A program made the position numbers and the translations under genes. The notes below the pieces were generated by a model. The model did not search any database and was not told where the DNA came from. It saw only the letters and a program-made list of their open reading frames with translations. This document shows, piece after piece, positions 7,250 to 16,429 of a stretch of DNA of 64,000 nt (positions within the stretch are counted from its first letter, which is position 1; the number at the start of each line of letters is the position of its first letter). The stretch is from Palsa-147 sp036513895 (GTDB lineage Bacteria > Acidobacteriota > Terriglobia > Acidiferrales > UBA7541): the NCBI GenBank assembly GCA_036513895.1, contig DATBYF010000113.1, forward strand, positions 1-64,000, written 5' to 3'.

Positions 7250-8227
7250 TTGCACGCAACGGTGGTTCAGGAGCGCTCGCACGAGAACATTGGCGACCGC
7301 CCCGAGGGACTCGGCAAGGCTGTGTACCCAAACTCCTTTCGATACTTCCGACCCAGCACGCTCGAAGAAGCCTCAGCAATTCTTACCGAACTAGGTGAAG
7401 ACGCCAAGGCTCTGGCAGGCGGTCAAAGCCTAATCCCGTTAATGAAGCTGCGCCTTTCCAGCCCTTCTGCACTCGTGGATTTGAATTTCATTCCGGATTC
7501 GTCCTACATTCGACGGTCCAACGGCACAATTCATTTCGGCGCAATGACCCGTCACGCCGACATCGAGAACTCGGAAATCGCGAGCCGCGTGCCGATCCTT
7601 CACGATTGCGCCGCCGGCATCGCCGATTCCCAAGTGCGCAACCGCGGAACAATTGGCGGGTCTGTAGCCGAAGCTGATCCAAGCGGCGATTGGGGGCCGG
7701 TGCTTCTCACGCTTGATACGGAAGTTCATGTCATCGGTCCGGGCAGTTCGCGAACTATCGGACTCGCTGAATTCTTTCTCGACGCCTATACCACCGCGCT
7801 CGCTCCGGGCGAACTGGTGAAAGAAATTTCAGTGAAGGCGCCCACAAACAATACCTCTGGCGCATACGTCGCCTTCAAGCGATGCGCGCCTGTGTACGCA
7901 AGCGCCAGCGCCGCTGTTTCTCTGACCGTTGAAGACGGCGACGTGTGTAAAGCAGTACGCATTCTTCTCGGTTGCGTAGGTCTCACGGCGATTCGCGCGA
8001 GCGAAGCCGAGGCTGCATTGATTGGCAAAGAACTGACGACCAAGTCAATCGAAACAGCTGCCGAAGCGGCGATGGCTGCGGCCGATCCGCAAACCGATAT
8101 GCGCGGTTCGGCAGAATACAAACGGGCGCTGGTGCGCGTACTTGTGAAACGCGCGATTCGTATCGCGTCGCGCAGAGCTCGCGGAGAACATGTAGAGGCA
8201 GGTCACGAATATGTTGGAAGGATTTGA
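7250..8227 (+). CDS. Molybdenum hydroxylase FAD-binding (medium) subunit, CoxM-like
   Basis: The protein (325 residues from TTG 7250) carries the two FAD-binding signatures of the xanthine dehydrogenase/CO dehydrogenase medium subunit: AGGQSL near residues 56-61 and TIGGSVAEADPSGDW at 134-148, where TIGGNxAxADP is usual. In the three-subunit enzyme it passes electrons from the 2Fe-2S subunit to FAD and then to an acceptor. The start is uncertain: the homologous region begins at YPNSFRYFRP, so the GTG at about 7322 is also possible. Its 3' end overlaps the 2Fe-2S subunit gene by 17 bases, showing tight coupling. It is the first gene of a medium-small-CoxG-large operon. Confidence 0.85.
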   Translation: MHATVVQERSHENIGDRPEGLGKAVYPNSFRYFRPSTLEEASAILTELGEDAKALAGGQSLIPLMKLRLSSPSALVDLNFIPDSSYIRRSNGTIHFGAMTRHADIENSEIASRVPILHDCAAGIADSQVRNRGTIGGSVAEADPSGDWGPVLLTLDTEVHVIGPGSSRTIGLAEFFLDAYTTALAPGELVKEISVKAPTNNTSGAYVAFKRCAPVYASASAAVSLTVEDGDVCKAVRILLGCVGLTAIRASEAEAALIGKELTTKSIETAAEAAMAAADPQTDMRGSAEYKRALVRVLVKRAIRIASRRARGEHVEAGHEYVGRI

Positions 8228-8699
8228 TCGCGTTCCTGTTCAGGTGCGCGTGAACGGAACGCTCTACGAACGCACGATCGAAGCGCGCGTGCTCCTTGTG
8301 GATTTCATTCGCGAGGAGCTCGATCTCACCGGAACACACATTGGCTGCGACACCACTTACTGCGGCGCATGCACGGTCCTGATGAATGGCGCGAACGTGA
8401 AATCATGCACCGTATTCGCCGTTCAGGCTCATGGATCAGAAATCACCACGATCGAGGGCTTGGCAAAGGACGGCAAGCTGCATCCGGTGCAGGAGGCGTT
8501 CGCCGCGAATCACGGGCTTCAATGCGGCTACTGCACTCCGGGAATTATCATGTCCACTGTCTATTTGCTGTCGAAGAAACAAAAGCCGACCGATCAGGAA
8601 ATTCGGAAGGGCATTGCCGGAAATACATGCCGCTGTACCGGCTACCAAAATATATTCAAAGCGATTCGCGCCGCCACGGCTGCGGACGATCATGGGTGA
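8211..8699 (+). CDS. Molybdenum hydroxylase 2Fe-2S (small) subunit, CoxS-like
   Basis: The 162-residue protein has both iron-sulfur motifs of this subunit. The N-terminal plant-ferredoxin cluster uses Cys46, Cys51, Cys54 and Cys66 (GCDTTYCGACTVLMNG). The C-terminal helical cluster uses Cys105, Cys108, Cys140 and Cys142 (CGYCTPG and CRCTGY). All ligands are present, so electron transfer from the Mo site to FAD should be intact. The length is normal for the family. The gene overlaps the preceding FAD subunit by 17 bases and is followed after 6 bases by the CoxG-like gene. The N-terminal extension before VPVQVRVNG is short and ordinary. Confidence 0.93.
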   Translation: MLEGFDRVPVQVRVNGTLYERTIEARVLLVDFIREELDLTGTHIGCDTTYCGACTVLMNGANVKSCTVFAVQAHGSEITTIEGLAKDGKLHPVQEAFAANHGLQCGYCTPGIIMSTVYLLSKKQKPTDQEIRKGIAGNTCRCTGYQNIFKAIRAATAADDHG

Positions 8700-8705
8700 T
8701 CCTGC

Positions 8706-9146
8706 ATGATGATTCAGTTCGGCGGCGACTTCGTCGTTCAGAAGAAACCGGACGAAGTTTACGAGTTCCTGGTCGATCCGGAGCGATTCTGTCCGCTGCT
8801 GCCCGACTATCAAAGCATGAAGAAGCAGAGCGGCAAGGAATTCAGCGTGGTGATGCGAGTGGGAATTTCGCATATTCGCGGTAACGCGACTGTCAGAATG
8901 ACGCTCGCTGAAGAAAAGCCCGCGACCCACGCTTTGTACGACGGAAAGGGCGACGTTCCGGGCGGCAACGTGAACATCCGAGCGGGATTCGACCTTGAGC
9001 CTGAAGGTCTCGGCACGAAAGTCCTTTGGAAAGGCGAAGCGCAAATCGCGGGACGATTGCCGTCTATTGCCGGTGGCATGCTCGAGCCCCTAGCAAAGAA
9101 GAACGTACAGAAGCTAATTGACGCTTTGCAGGCGGCGTTATCTTGA
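8706..9146 (+). CDS. CoxG-like SRPBCC-domain protein
   Basis: This 146-residue protein (FGGDFVVQKKPDEVYEFLVDPERFCPLLPDY) has the start typical of the carbon monoxide dehydrogenase subunit G family, a START-like fold that binds hydrophobic ligands. In CO dehydrogenase systems CoxG is thought to aid membrane recruitment of the enzyme and is not part of the core complex. Its position between the 2Fe-2S and Mo subunits is a common variation in environmental Mo-hydroxylase operons. There is no C-terminal membrane helix, in contrast to the longer CoxG proteins that anchor the enzyme, so it may act as a substrate-carrier or assembly protein instead. Confidence 0.85.
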   Translation: MMIQFGGDFVVQKKPDEVYEFLVDPERFCPLLPDYQSMKKQSGKEFSVVMRVGISHIRGNATVRMTLAEEKPATHALYDGKGDVPGGNVNIRAGFDLEPEGLGTKVLWKGEAQIAGRLPSIAGGMLEPLAKKNVQKLIDALQAALS

Positions 9147-9186
9147 CGGTGCGCGCTGAATCGAAAACGAAACTGCATAGGTACGC

Positions 9187-11706
9187 ATGAAGGAAAAATC
9201 CACACTATCAACGAAGAAGCCGCGTCGCGCGAAACCAGGCGCGGACAAGCTCGGTGAAGACGCGAGCGGCAAGTGGATTGGCAAGTCCCTTCGCCGGCGC
9301 GAAGAGCTTCGCCTGGTCCAGGGCAAAGGCAGCTTTGTAGACGATAAGAAACTGCTGGGCATGGCTTACATGAGGGTGGTGCGATCGCCGTACGCGCACG
9401 CGAAAATCACGCGCTTGGATATTTCGAAGGCCGCGGCTGCCCCCGGGGTTGTTTGCACACTGACGGGCAAGGAAGTCGCGGGACTCGTGAAGCCGTTCAT
9501 CGAGATCGGTCCCGGCCCCGGCCAGGAAATTCAAGACTACCCGATGGCGGTGGACAAGGTTGTATTTCAGGGCGAGCCCGTCGCCGTCGTGGTCGCGGAC
9601 ACGCGCCTCGCTGCCGAAGACGCCGCCGAACTTGTCGAAGCGGAGTACGAAATTCTGCCACCCGTCATGACCGCGGAGGATGCGCTCAAGGGCGATTCCC
9701 TTTTGCACGAGAAAGCTGGAACAAATTGCATTTGGAAGGGCGTCTTCGAATACGGCGATGTCGAGAAGGCATTCAAGCAAGCCGCGCATGTCGTGGAAAT
9801 CGGCCGCCTGCATTTTCATCGATTCTCAAGCACGCCTCTAGAAAACAACGCCGTTATCGGCGATTGGGACCCCAAGACGGAGCGCATCAATTTCTACTCC
9901 AATAATTCCTTCCCCGCATTTGCCGCGCAATTCTTGTCCCCCGCGCTCGGCGTCGGCATCGATCAGATACGCATACACAGCATCGACATCGGCGGCGGAT
10001 TCGGAATCAAAATCACCAATTATCCTTACATGGCGATGTGTGCGCTGGCCTCGCGAAAGATCGGCGGCCGCCCGGTCAAATGGGCCGAGACGCGTTCGGA
10101 GCATCTTCTGGCCAGCGCTCATGGCAACGAGCGCACATTTTTCGATACGCGCGTGGCTCTCGATAAGAATGGCGTAATCACCGCAATCGACTCGCGCCAC
10201 GTTGACGATTGCGGCGCATTTCCGCGCTACGAGCCTCTCGGATGCGTCATCTGGGCGCAGGTGCTTCCGGGCGCATATCGTTTCAAAAACGCGCGCTTCG
10301 ATTTTTCGCAGATCGTTTCCAATAAATGCCCGGTCGGCCCCAATCGCGGCTATTCGCGCATGCAACATCTCTGGTTTCTGGAGCGCGTGATTGACATCTG
10401 CGCGCATAAGCTCGGAATTCCGCCGGACACGATGCGCGAACAAAACTACATCCGCAAAGACGAATTCCCATACTCCACGCCGAATGGCTGCATTTACGAT
10501 TCCGGTGATTACAAACAAATGCTTGATGTGGGCAAAGATTTGATCGACTGGGGCAATTGGAAACAAGAGCAGGCGATTGCGCGCAAAAACGGCCGCTATC
10601 TTGGGATCGGCATCGGCACGACGCTCGATTCCGGCACGAACAATTTCGGCCAAGCACAAATCATTAATCCGGGCGCTCCGTTTTCGGGACAGTCGAAGGC
10701 TGCCAATGTAAAACTTGATATCTACGGTGAAATCGTCGTCAGCGTCGGTTCCGTACCGCAGGGTCAGGGCCATGAAACGATTGCGTCGCAGGTCGTGGCC
10801 GAATCGCTGAATGTTCCACCCGAAATGATTCGCGTACACCCCGGCTTCGATACCGATGAGAACGTATACACCGGCCACACTGGGACGTATGCCAGCCAAT
10901 TTGCCGTTACGGGCGTATCGGCAATTCACGGAGCCGCGGAGAAGTTGAAGGCGGAAATCGCTCGCGTCGCTGCGTTTGCATTAAAAGCTAAGGAAAAAGA
11001 TCTCGAATTCGGCGTCGGCGATATGGGCCCGGAAGTCCGCGTTCGCGGCACGACAAAGTCCGTCAATTTCTGGTCCATCGCGAACTTGATATATGTCAAT
11101 AACGCTGGGCTGCCGCAGGATTTCGAGGACATCACACTAAATTGCAGGTACGTATATCGCGCGCCATTCAAGGTCCCCGATATTGCGAAAAAGTACGGCA
11201 ATCTCACGCTGACCTACTCGGCGCAAGTGCATATCGCGGTGGTAGAAGTGGATCGCGAATCGTACCAGCCGAAGATTCTCGCCTACGCGACCGTCGAAGA
11301 TTGCGGGCGCGCGATCAATCCGATGATCGTCGAGGGGCAAGTACACGGCGCGACCGCGCACGGAATTGGCGCGGCTCTGATGGAGAGCTGCGTTTACGAC
11401 AAAGAGGGAACGATGCTGACGAGCACGTTCAGCGATTACACGCCGATCACCTCAATGAACATGCCGGATTTGCTGTACGGAAGCGTCGAGTCGCCGTCGC
11501 CTTTCACGTTTAACGGCGCCAAAGGCATGGGCGAAGGGGGTGCTGCGCCGCTGCACACCGTTTGCGCTGCCCTGCAGGATGCGCTTGAGCCCGCCGGAAT
11601 CATAATTTCGAATTCACACAACACCGCGGAAAGCTTGTTTCAGGCGCTGCAAGGTCGCGTAGCCGCCACGCCGGTTCGAGCGGAGAGCCGGTCGAAAGGA
11701 CGATGA
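9187..11706 (+). CDS. Molybdenum hydroxylase large (Mo-pterin) subunit
   Basis: The 839-residue protein is a xanthine dehydrogenase/CO dehydrogenase-type large subunit. It has the usual RRxxELRLVQGKGSFVDD entry, MRVVRSPYAHAKI, IGGGFGIK around residues 267-274 (Mo-pterin contact), and GMGEGG around residue 780, which contains the catalytic Glu of the GVGE motif. The loop that carries the Cu-Mo cysteine (AYRCSFR) of true CO dehydrogenase is here PNRGYSRMQ (about 384-392). This also differs from the AYRGAGR of form II proteins, so CO oxidation is unlikely. A hydroxylase acting on an aromatic, N-heterocyclic or aldehyde substrate is more likely. There is no signal peptide; N-terminal residues 1-25 are basic. 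A MocA-like gene lies divergent upstream. Confidence 0.88.
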   Translation: MKEKSTLSTKKPRRAKPGADKLGEDASGKWIGKSLRRREELRLVQGKGSFVDDKKLLGMAYMRVVRSPYAHAKITRLDISKAAAAPGVVCTLTGKEVAGLVKPFIEIGPGPGQEIQDYPMAVDKVVFQGEPVAVVVADTRLAAEDAAELVEAEYEILPPVMTAEDALKGDSLLHEKAGTNCIWKGVFEYGDVEKAFKQAAHVVEIGRLHFHRFSSTPLENNAVIGDWDPKTERINFYSNNSFPAFAAQFLSPALGVGIDQIRIHSIDIGGGFGIKITNYPYMAMCALASRKIGGRPVKWAETRSEHLLASAHGNERTFFDTRVALDKNGVITAIDSRHVDDCGAFPRYEPLGCVIWAQVLPGAYRFKNARFDFSQIVSNKCPVGPNRGYSRMQHLWFLERVIDICAHKLGIPPDTMREQNYIRKDEFPYSTPNGCIYDSGDYKQMLDVGKDLIDWGNWKQEQAIARKNGRYLGIGIGTTLDSGTNNFGQAQIINPGAPFSGQSKAANVKLDIYGEIVVSVGSVPQGQGHETIASQVVAESLNVPPEMIRVHPGFDTDENVYTGHTGTYASQFAVTGVSAIHGAAEKLKAEIARVAAFALKAKEKDLEFGVGDMGPEVRVRGTTKSVNFWSIANLIYVNNAGLPQDFEDITLNCRYVYRAPFKVPDIAKKYGNLTLTYSAQVHIAVVEVDRESYQPKILAYATVEDCGRAINPMIVEGQVHGATAHGIGAALMESCVYDKEGTMLTSTFSDYTPITSMNMPDLLYGSVESPSPFTFNGAKGMGEGGAAPLHTVCAALQDALEPAGIIISNSHNTAESLFQALQGRVAATPVRAESRSKGR

Positions 11707-11787
11707 GCACAATTTCCCGTCGACTTTGCTCAACCGCGCATTCCTGGTGGTTCGCGCTGGCATCGAAGTGAGAATGGACGGCGACGA

Positions 11788-12738
11788 GTGGCCCCAAAGA
11801 TCTGCATTATCGGTTGCGGCTCGATTGGCAGTTTGTACGCTGCGCACCTGAGCCGTGTGGCCGACGTCTACGCATTTGTCCGGCGCGAAGAGCACGCCTG
11901 CGCTCTGAACGAGAAAGGGCTCCGAGTCTCTGGCACACACGAATTCAGAGCGAAGATTCGTGCGACCGCGAGCCCCTCTGAAATTCCAGAATGTGACCTT
12001 GGGATCGTTTGCTGCAAGGCCGCGCAAACCGCAGAGGCTCTTTCGCCGGTCGCCAGCAAATTTCGAAGCGGCGCCGTTTTGTCTGCGCAGAATGGGCTGG
12101 GCTGCGAGGAAATCATCGCCGAGATCACGAAGAGCCGGGTCATTCGCGGCACAACTTTCATGAGTGGCACGCGTCATTGCGATACGCACGTGCAGTATGA
12201 ACTCGACACAGAGACGTGGATGGGCCCGTTCGAACCGACTGAAACGCCCTTCATTATCGTTAAGCAAGCGGCGGATTGGATAATCGCGTCCGGGTTGAAG
12301 GCTGTCGCCCTCGATGATGCCAAGCCGGCTCAATGGTCGAAGATGATTTTCAATGCTTCCGTAAATTCTGTTTCGGCGCTGACGGAACTTCCCCATTGCT
12401 GGAATTTCGCTCAGGAGGAGAACTTCGAAGATTTGGGGAATTTACTCCACGCTCTTATCGAAGAAGGCAAACAGGTCGCGAAAGGGCTCGGCATCACATT
12501 GCACGATGATCCCTGGGAGATGAACAAAATCGGCGCTCGCACCGATCATTCACCCTCGATGCTTTATGACGTGCAACATCATTTCCACACCGAGGTAGAT
12601 TTTCTCTCCGGCGCGATCGCGCGTGAGGCGGCGCGAGCCGGAATTCCCGCTCCGTTGAATACGGCCCTCTATCGGCTGATCAAAGGAAAAGAGGCGTCCT
12701 GGGCGCGGCCCGCACCACGAGAGAAGGCGAAATCCTGA
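11788..12738 (+). CDS. Ketopantoate reductase-like (PanE/ApbA family) dehydrogenase
   Basis: The GTG at 11788 gives a 316-residue protein starting with a Rossmann loop, IIGCGSIGS. It keeps the family's catalytic lysine (WSKMIFNASVN) and the late acidic residue (HTEVDFLSGAI), the pair that reduces ketopantoate in PanE. Ordinary NADPH-dependent reduction of a 2-oxo acid or related keto group is therefore expected. Pantothenate synthesis is doubtful because a second paralogue lies at 16430 and all neighbours look catabolic. It follows the Mo-hydroxylase large subunit by 81 bases and precedes the M24 gene by 49 bases, all on the same strand. The substrate is likely an intermediate of that pathway (inference). 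Confidence 0.8.
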   Translation: MAPKICIIGCGSIGSLYAAHLSRVADVYAFVRREEHACALNEKGLRVSGTHEFRAKIRATASPSEIPECDLGIVCCKAAQTAEALSPVASKFRSGAVLSAQNGLGCEEIIAEITKSRVIRGTTFMSGTRHCDTHVQYELDTETWMGPFEPTETPFIIVKQAADWIIASGLKAVALDDAKPAQWSKMIFNASVNSVSALTELPHCWNFAQEENFEDLGNLLHALIEEGKQVAKGLGITLHDDPWEMNKIGARTDHSPSMLYDVQHHFHTEVDFLSGAIAREAARAGIPAPLNTALYRLIKGKEASWARPAPREKAKS

Positions 12739-12787
12739 TAGCATTGGCAGCAGTTAGCTGGTGCCGCGCGAATCGGAAGGCCAATTT

Positions 12788-13963
12788 ATGTCGTTCCCGA
12801 TTGACCAGGAAAAATGGGCACGCGTGAGACGCGCGATGGACGAGAAGAGCCTCAGCGCCCTTGTTGTTCGTGCTCCTGACAATATTCTCTATCTCACCAA
12901 CTACTGGACAATGAAGGGATACGACATCGCCATCTTTCCGCGCGAGGGCGAGCCGATATTGATTGTCGTCGAACCGCAATTCCGCGAAGCTCAACGCACC
13001 GCGTGGAATAAAGACGTGCGCTACTTCAATTTCTATCATCCTACCGACCCTCGGCCGCCTACTGCGCGGGCACTCGATATGTGCCTTGAGGTCTTGCGCG
13101 AGAAGAAATTGACGGAGCGCGTCGGCGTCGAGCTGTCGCAGGGCTCGCAAATCTGCGATCGAATGGTTGGAGAGCCGACGCTGCCCACACAGGGATATTT
13201 CGACGCATTTCTTGGGGTGGCGAAGGAAATTGTTGATGCGACCCCAATTCTCGCTGATCTGCGGATGATCAAGACATCCCAGGAAATCGAAAGGATGCGC
13301 CTTGCGAACGAGCTCGCTGCCATTGGAATGGCTTACGCTCGGAAGAATATGCGGCCCGGAATGAAAGAAAGCGAAATCGCCGCGATGATCGAATGCCACA
13401 TCCATTCGGTCGGCATCGGTTACAGAGATAAAGTCGCGATGGCGCGAGCGTTTACTCTCGTCTGGTCGGGAAAAGGCATCGCGACTTTCACGGCGACGAG
13501 CAACCGGCCTGTTCAGGAACATGAACCAACTTTAGTGGAGCTTTGGGTTTGCGCGGACGGCTATTGGACCGACCTGACGAAAAATATTTGCCCGGGCACG
13601 CTGACACCTGAATACACGAAATTGCTGGAATTATTGTTAAGTGTTTTCAAGGAAGCGACCGGCGTCGTTCGCGATGGTGCGCCGCTTGGCGAAATCGATC
13701 GGGTGATCCGCGCACGGATCGATGAAGCCGGCTACGCGGGTCAGCCGTCGCACCCTGTCGCGCACGGCGTCGGTGCGCGGGCACACGAGCCGCCGTATTC
13801 GCACAAAGCTGTGGCCGACACGATGAAGAAAAACATGGTGCTGGCCATCGAGCCCGGAATCTATTGGGAGGGCGGCGGCGGGCTGCGGCTCGAGGATAAT
13901 TTTCTGGTCACCGAGAACGGCAGCGAAAAGCTGTGCACCGATCCGGACGATTTTCGGACTTAG
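12788..13963 (+). CDS. M24 (pita-bread fold) hydrolase with altered first metal ligand
   Basis: The ATG at 12788 with upstream GGAAGG is preferred over a GTG at 12761. The 391-residue protein has a creatinase-type N-terminal domain (residues 1-160) and a C-terminal pita-bread domain. Against the standard five-ligand M24 set, the first Asp position is Glu251 (LVELWVCADGYWTD). Asp262, His326 (VAHGVG), Glu355 (AIEPG) and Glu369 (RLED) are kept. A metal-dependent hydrolase, Xaa-Pro peptidase-like or acting on a C-N bond as in creatinase or ectoine hydrolase, is therefore plausible. It sits between PanE-like and M20-like genes with short gaps, so it probably cleaves an amide intermediate rather than a peptide (inference). 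Confidence 0.8.
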   Translation: MSFPIDQEKWARVRRAMDEKSLSALVVRAPDNILYLTNYWTMKGYDIAIFPREGEPILIVVEPQFREAQRTAWNKDVRYFNFYHPTDPRPPTARALDMCLEVLREKKLTERVGVELSQGSQICDRMVGEPTLPTQGYFDAFLGVAKEIVDATPILADLRMIKTSQEIERMRLANELAAIGMAYARKNMRPGMKESEIAAMIECHIHSVGIGYRDKVAMARAFTLVWSGKGIATFTATSNRPVQEHEPTLVELWVCADGYWTDLTKNICPGTLTPEYTKLLELLLSVFKEATGVVRDGAPLGEIDRVIRARIDEAGYAGQPSHPVAHGVGARAHEPPYSHKAVADTMKKNMVLAIEPGIYWEGGGGLRLEDNFLVTENGSEKLCTDPDDFRT

Positions 13964-13975
13964 CAGGGGGTTCGA

Positions 13976-15226
13976 TTGGCGATTTCTGAATCTCTGGCGA
14001 ATAAGATTACGGAGCAAGTGCGCGAGGACGAGATCGTCGCCATGGCCTTCGATGTGGTGAACATCGCGAGTCCGACGGGCGAAGAACTCGAGATGTCGAA
14101 ATATATGCGTGGCGCGCTCGAAGCTGCCGGTTTGCAGGTGAGTTGGCAGGAGGTCGAAGAAGGACGAGCCAACGTGATCGGGCGTTGGGAGGGCGCGGAC
14201 ACTGGAAAGAGCCTGATGTTCAACGGTCACATGGACACTTCAAATAGTGGCCGCGAAACTTTCCTCACCGGTATCGGTTACAAACCGCACGCCGTTCTGA
14301 AAAACGGAGTGATTTACGGGCTCGGCATTTACAACATGAAAGGCGCGCTCGTCTGCTATACCCAGGCCGTGAAAGCATTGCAACGAGCGGGCGTTCGACT
14401 CGCTGGCGACATTCTGATTGCGGCGGTTGTCGGTGAGATCGAGAAAACGCAGTGGAGCGATGAATTTATCGGCAAGGAGTATCGCGGCTACGGTGCCGGT
14501 ACGCATTACATGGTGAATCACGGCGTTTTGCCTGACATGTGCATTCTCGGCGAGCCTACGGACATGCAGATCGTATTGTCGCACTACGGCTCCGTCTGGG
14601 CGCGGATTGGCACGCGCGGCAGTTATGTCCACACTGCATTCGCGGCAGGGCATGAGAAGGACAGCTCCATCCGGAGAATGCGTGAAGTCCTTGATGCCAT
14701 TTATGCGTGGATTCCGAGCTTCGAATCGCAGACTTCGTTCAATGGGAAGACCGGCGTCGTCAATGTTGGCTGCATTCGCGGAGGCTATCCGTGGCGCACT
14801 AGCCGGACTCCTGATCGCACTGATGTCTTTCTCGATTTGCGCGTTCCGCCGAACATGCCATTGGCAGATGCGAGGCGTTCTGTGAAAGCGCTGGTGCTTG
14901 ATCTTCAAAAGCGATTCCCCGACTACGGAATTGATTTCGAAACTTTCGTCTCGGTGCCAGGCGCGCAGATCGCCGAAAATCACGAGCTCGTTCGAACGAT
15001 TGACGCTGCTCACGCACGCGTCATGGGCGCGTCGCCGCGCAGAGACACGGTGCTTTGGTGCTCGGACGCGTCTGTGATGACTCGATTTGGAATCGAAACC
15101 GTCAATTACGGCCCTTCGAGTGGGCCTCGAGACGCCGAAGGCGAGAAAGTGGCCGTCAAAACTTTTGTGAACATTACGAAGGTATATGCGCTAGCGGCGG
15201 CTGAGATCTGCGGCGTTATCGAATAG
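13976..15226 (+). CDS. M20-family deacylase/peptidase-like protein with degenerate metal site
   Basis: TTG at 13976 follows AGGGGG by five bases. The 416-residue protein matches the ArgE/DapE plan: GHMDT (His85, Asp87) and an LGEPTD segment (Glu193). The usual bridging Asp of the DMKGG motif is Asn120 (YNMKGALV), and the consecutive DEE catalytic/metal pair is GEIE (154 and 156). The C-terminal metal His is also not evident (SGPRDAEGE). The SDAS segment (residues about 363-366) of the dimerisation or active region is kept. Co-catalytic zinc chemistry as in classical DapE is therefore doubtful, although a one-metal or repurposed amidase remains possible. It starts 12 bases after the M24 gene and precedes a second M24 gene. 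Confidence 0.75.
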   Translation: MAISESLANKITEQVREDEIVAMAFDVVNIASPTGEELEMSKYMRGALEAAGLQVSWQEVEEGRANVIGRWEGADTGKSLMFNGHMDTSNSGRETFLTGIGYKPHAVLKNGVIYGLGIYNMKGALVCYTQAVKALQRAGVRLAGDILIAAVVGEIEKTQWSDEFIGKEYRGYGAGTHYMVNHGVLPDMCILGEPTDMQIVLSHYGSVWARIGTRGSYVHTAFAAGHEKDSSIRRMREVLDAIYAWIPSFESQTSFNGKTGVVNVGCIRGGYPWRTSRTPDRTDVFLDLRVPPNMPLADARRSVKALVLDLQKRFPDYGIDFETFVSVPGAQIAENHELVRTIDAAHARVMGASPRRDTVLWCSDASVMTRFGIETVNYGPSSGPRDAEGEKVAVKTFVNITKVYALAAAEICGVIE

Positions 15227-15291
15227 CAGCCCGAGGAGATTAGTTCCGAACGCGCCGCAAATTTATCTAGAAATTGAAATGGGGAGAATCC

Positions 15292-16422
15292 GTGGTCAGT
15301 CCGGCTGAAGTCGAGAGGCGGAATCGAAACATACGCGAAGCCATGGCTCGCGAAAATCTCGACGCCCTCATTGTTTGCGGCAACGAGTACACGGGATTTG
15401 AAGGCGCAGTTCGCTACCTCTCCGGATTCGAAATCGTTCATCGCTACGTCTACGTCTTGGTTCCACTCGAAGGAGATTTGCGCCTAATTTTCCCCAGCGA
15501 AGCGCGTTGGATCGGTGACAAGACCAAACCGTGGGTGCGCGAGCATATCTGGGCCGACATTCCCGGCAAATGGATCGCTGATTTTGCAGTTTCAAAGAAT
15601 TGGAAGCGGCTCGGCGTTTACGGCCTCGACGCTGTGATGGCCGTTCGCGATTATCGTGAATTGCAGAAGGGCTCTGCTGAGCTCGTTTCATTCGACCAAC
15701 CGTTTGACATGGCTCGCGCGGTGAAGAGCGATGAAGAACTCGCTGGCATTCGGCACAGCATGGAGATTATTGAGAATGGTTTCTGGGCGATGTTAGAAGA
15801 ATACAAGCCCGGCAAAACTGAAGCTGAAATCATGGCTCCCGCTGTCGATCGTTTCTTCGCGGGCGGCGCCGGCTTGCAGATGATGAACATCGTTCTCTCT
15901 GGCACAAATGGCGAGGCGCAGGCGCATTTCAAGGTTCCCCGCGATCGAAAGGTCAGTGCCAACGATCTTCTTCTGTATTCACTCGAAATCGCGGGACCCG
16001 AAGGCTATTGGGTGGAGTTTTCGCGGCCGCTGATCCAAGGCAAGATCAGCGGGACCACCAAGCGCATGGCGGAGGTTTATCCGGAGGCTCTTGAAGCCGC
16101 CCGCATCCTGATGCGCGATGGCGAACTGATCAAGAATGTCCACGGCGCGGCCGTCGATATCTTTGCCAAGCAAGGCTTCAGCCTCGGGCATCTTTCCGGG
16201 CACTCGATCGGAATGACGATGATCGAGCACCCTGCTATCAGCGCGACAAGCGAAACTCTTTTGCGCGAGAACATGGTGTTCTCTTTTCATCCGCAGGTCG
16301 TCGATCAAGAAGGCAAAGTGTGCCTGTACACGCAGGACACTTACCGCGTCGGGAAAAAGGAAGGCGAGAATTTCGCGAACGTCGACTGGAAATTTTATTC
16401 GGGTGCAGAGACGCCGAGGTAA
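15292..16422 (+). CDS. M24-fold protein lacking most metal ligands (creatinase-like)
   Basis: The start is set at GTG 15292, five bases after GGGGAG, rather than the TTG at 15274. The 376-residue protein has the two-domain creatinase/prolidase layout. His304 (SGHSIGM) is kept, but the usual Asp-Asp pair is replaced (region LYSLEIAGPEGYWVEF, with Glu242 at the second position), and the two Glu ligands become His333 (FSFHPQ) and Gln348 (YTQDT). That pattern recalls metal-free creatinase, which uses the conserved His for C-N cleavage, so a hydrolase with no metal is the likely function. The gap to the next gene is 7 bases. The substrate cannot be named. A non-enzymatic role is less likely because the fold is complete. 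Confidence 0.78.
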   Translation: MVSPAEVERRNRNIREAMARENLDALIVCGNEYTGFEGAVRYLSGFEIVHRYVYVLVPLEGDLRLIFPSEARWIGDKTKPWVREHIWADIPGKWIADFAVSKNWKRLGVYGLDAVMAVRDYRELQKGSAELVSFDQPFDMARAVKSDEELAGIRHSMEIIENGFWAMLEEYKPGKTEAEIMAPAVDRFFAGGAGLQMMNIVLSGTNGEAQAHFKVPRDRKVSANDLLLYSLEIAGPEGYWVEFSRPLIQGKISGTTKRMAEVYPEALEAARILMRDGELIKNVHGAAVDIFAKQGFSLGHLSGHSIGMTMIEHPAISATSETLLRENMVFSFHPQVVDQEGKVCLYTQDTYRVGKKEGENFANVDWKFYSGAETPR

Positions 16423-16429
16423 GCGGGCG

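Noticed and set aside
7250..11706. Carbon monoxide dehydrogenase (CoxMSL)
   Set aside because: The large subunit lacks the Cu-Mo cysteine loop, so only the broader Mo-hydroxylase family is supported.
11788..12738. Pantothenate biosynthesis role for the PanE-like gene
   Set aside because: It is catabolic in setting with a second paralogue nearby and no panB/panC.
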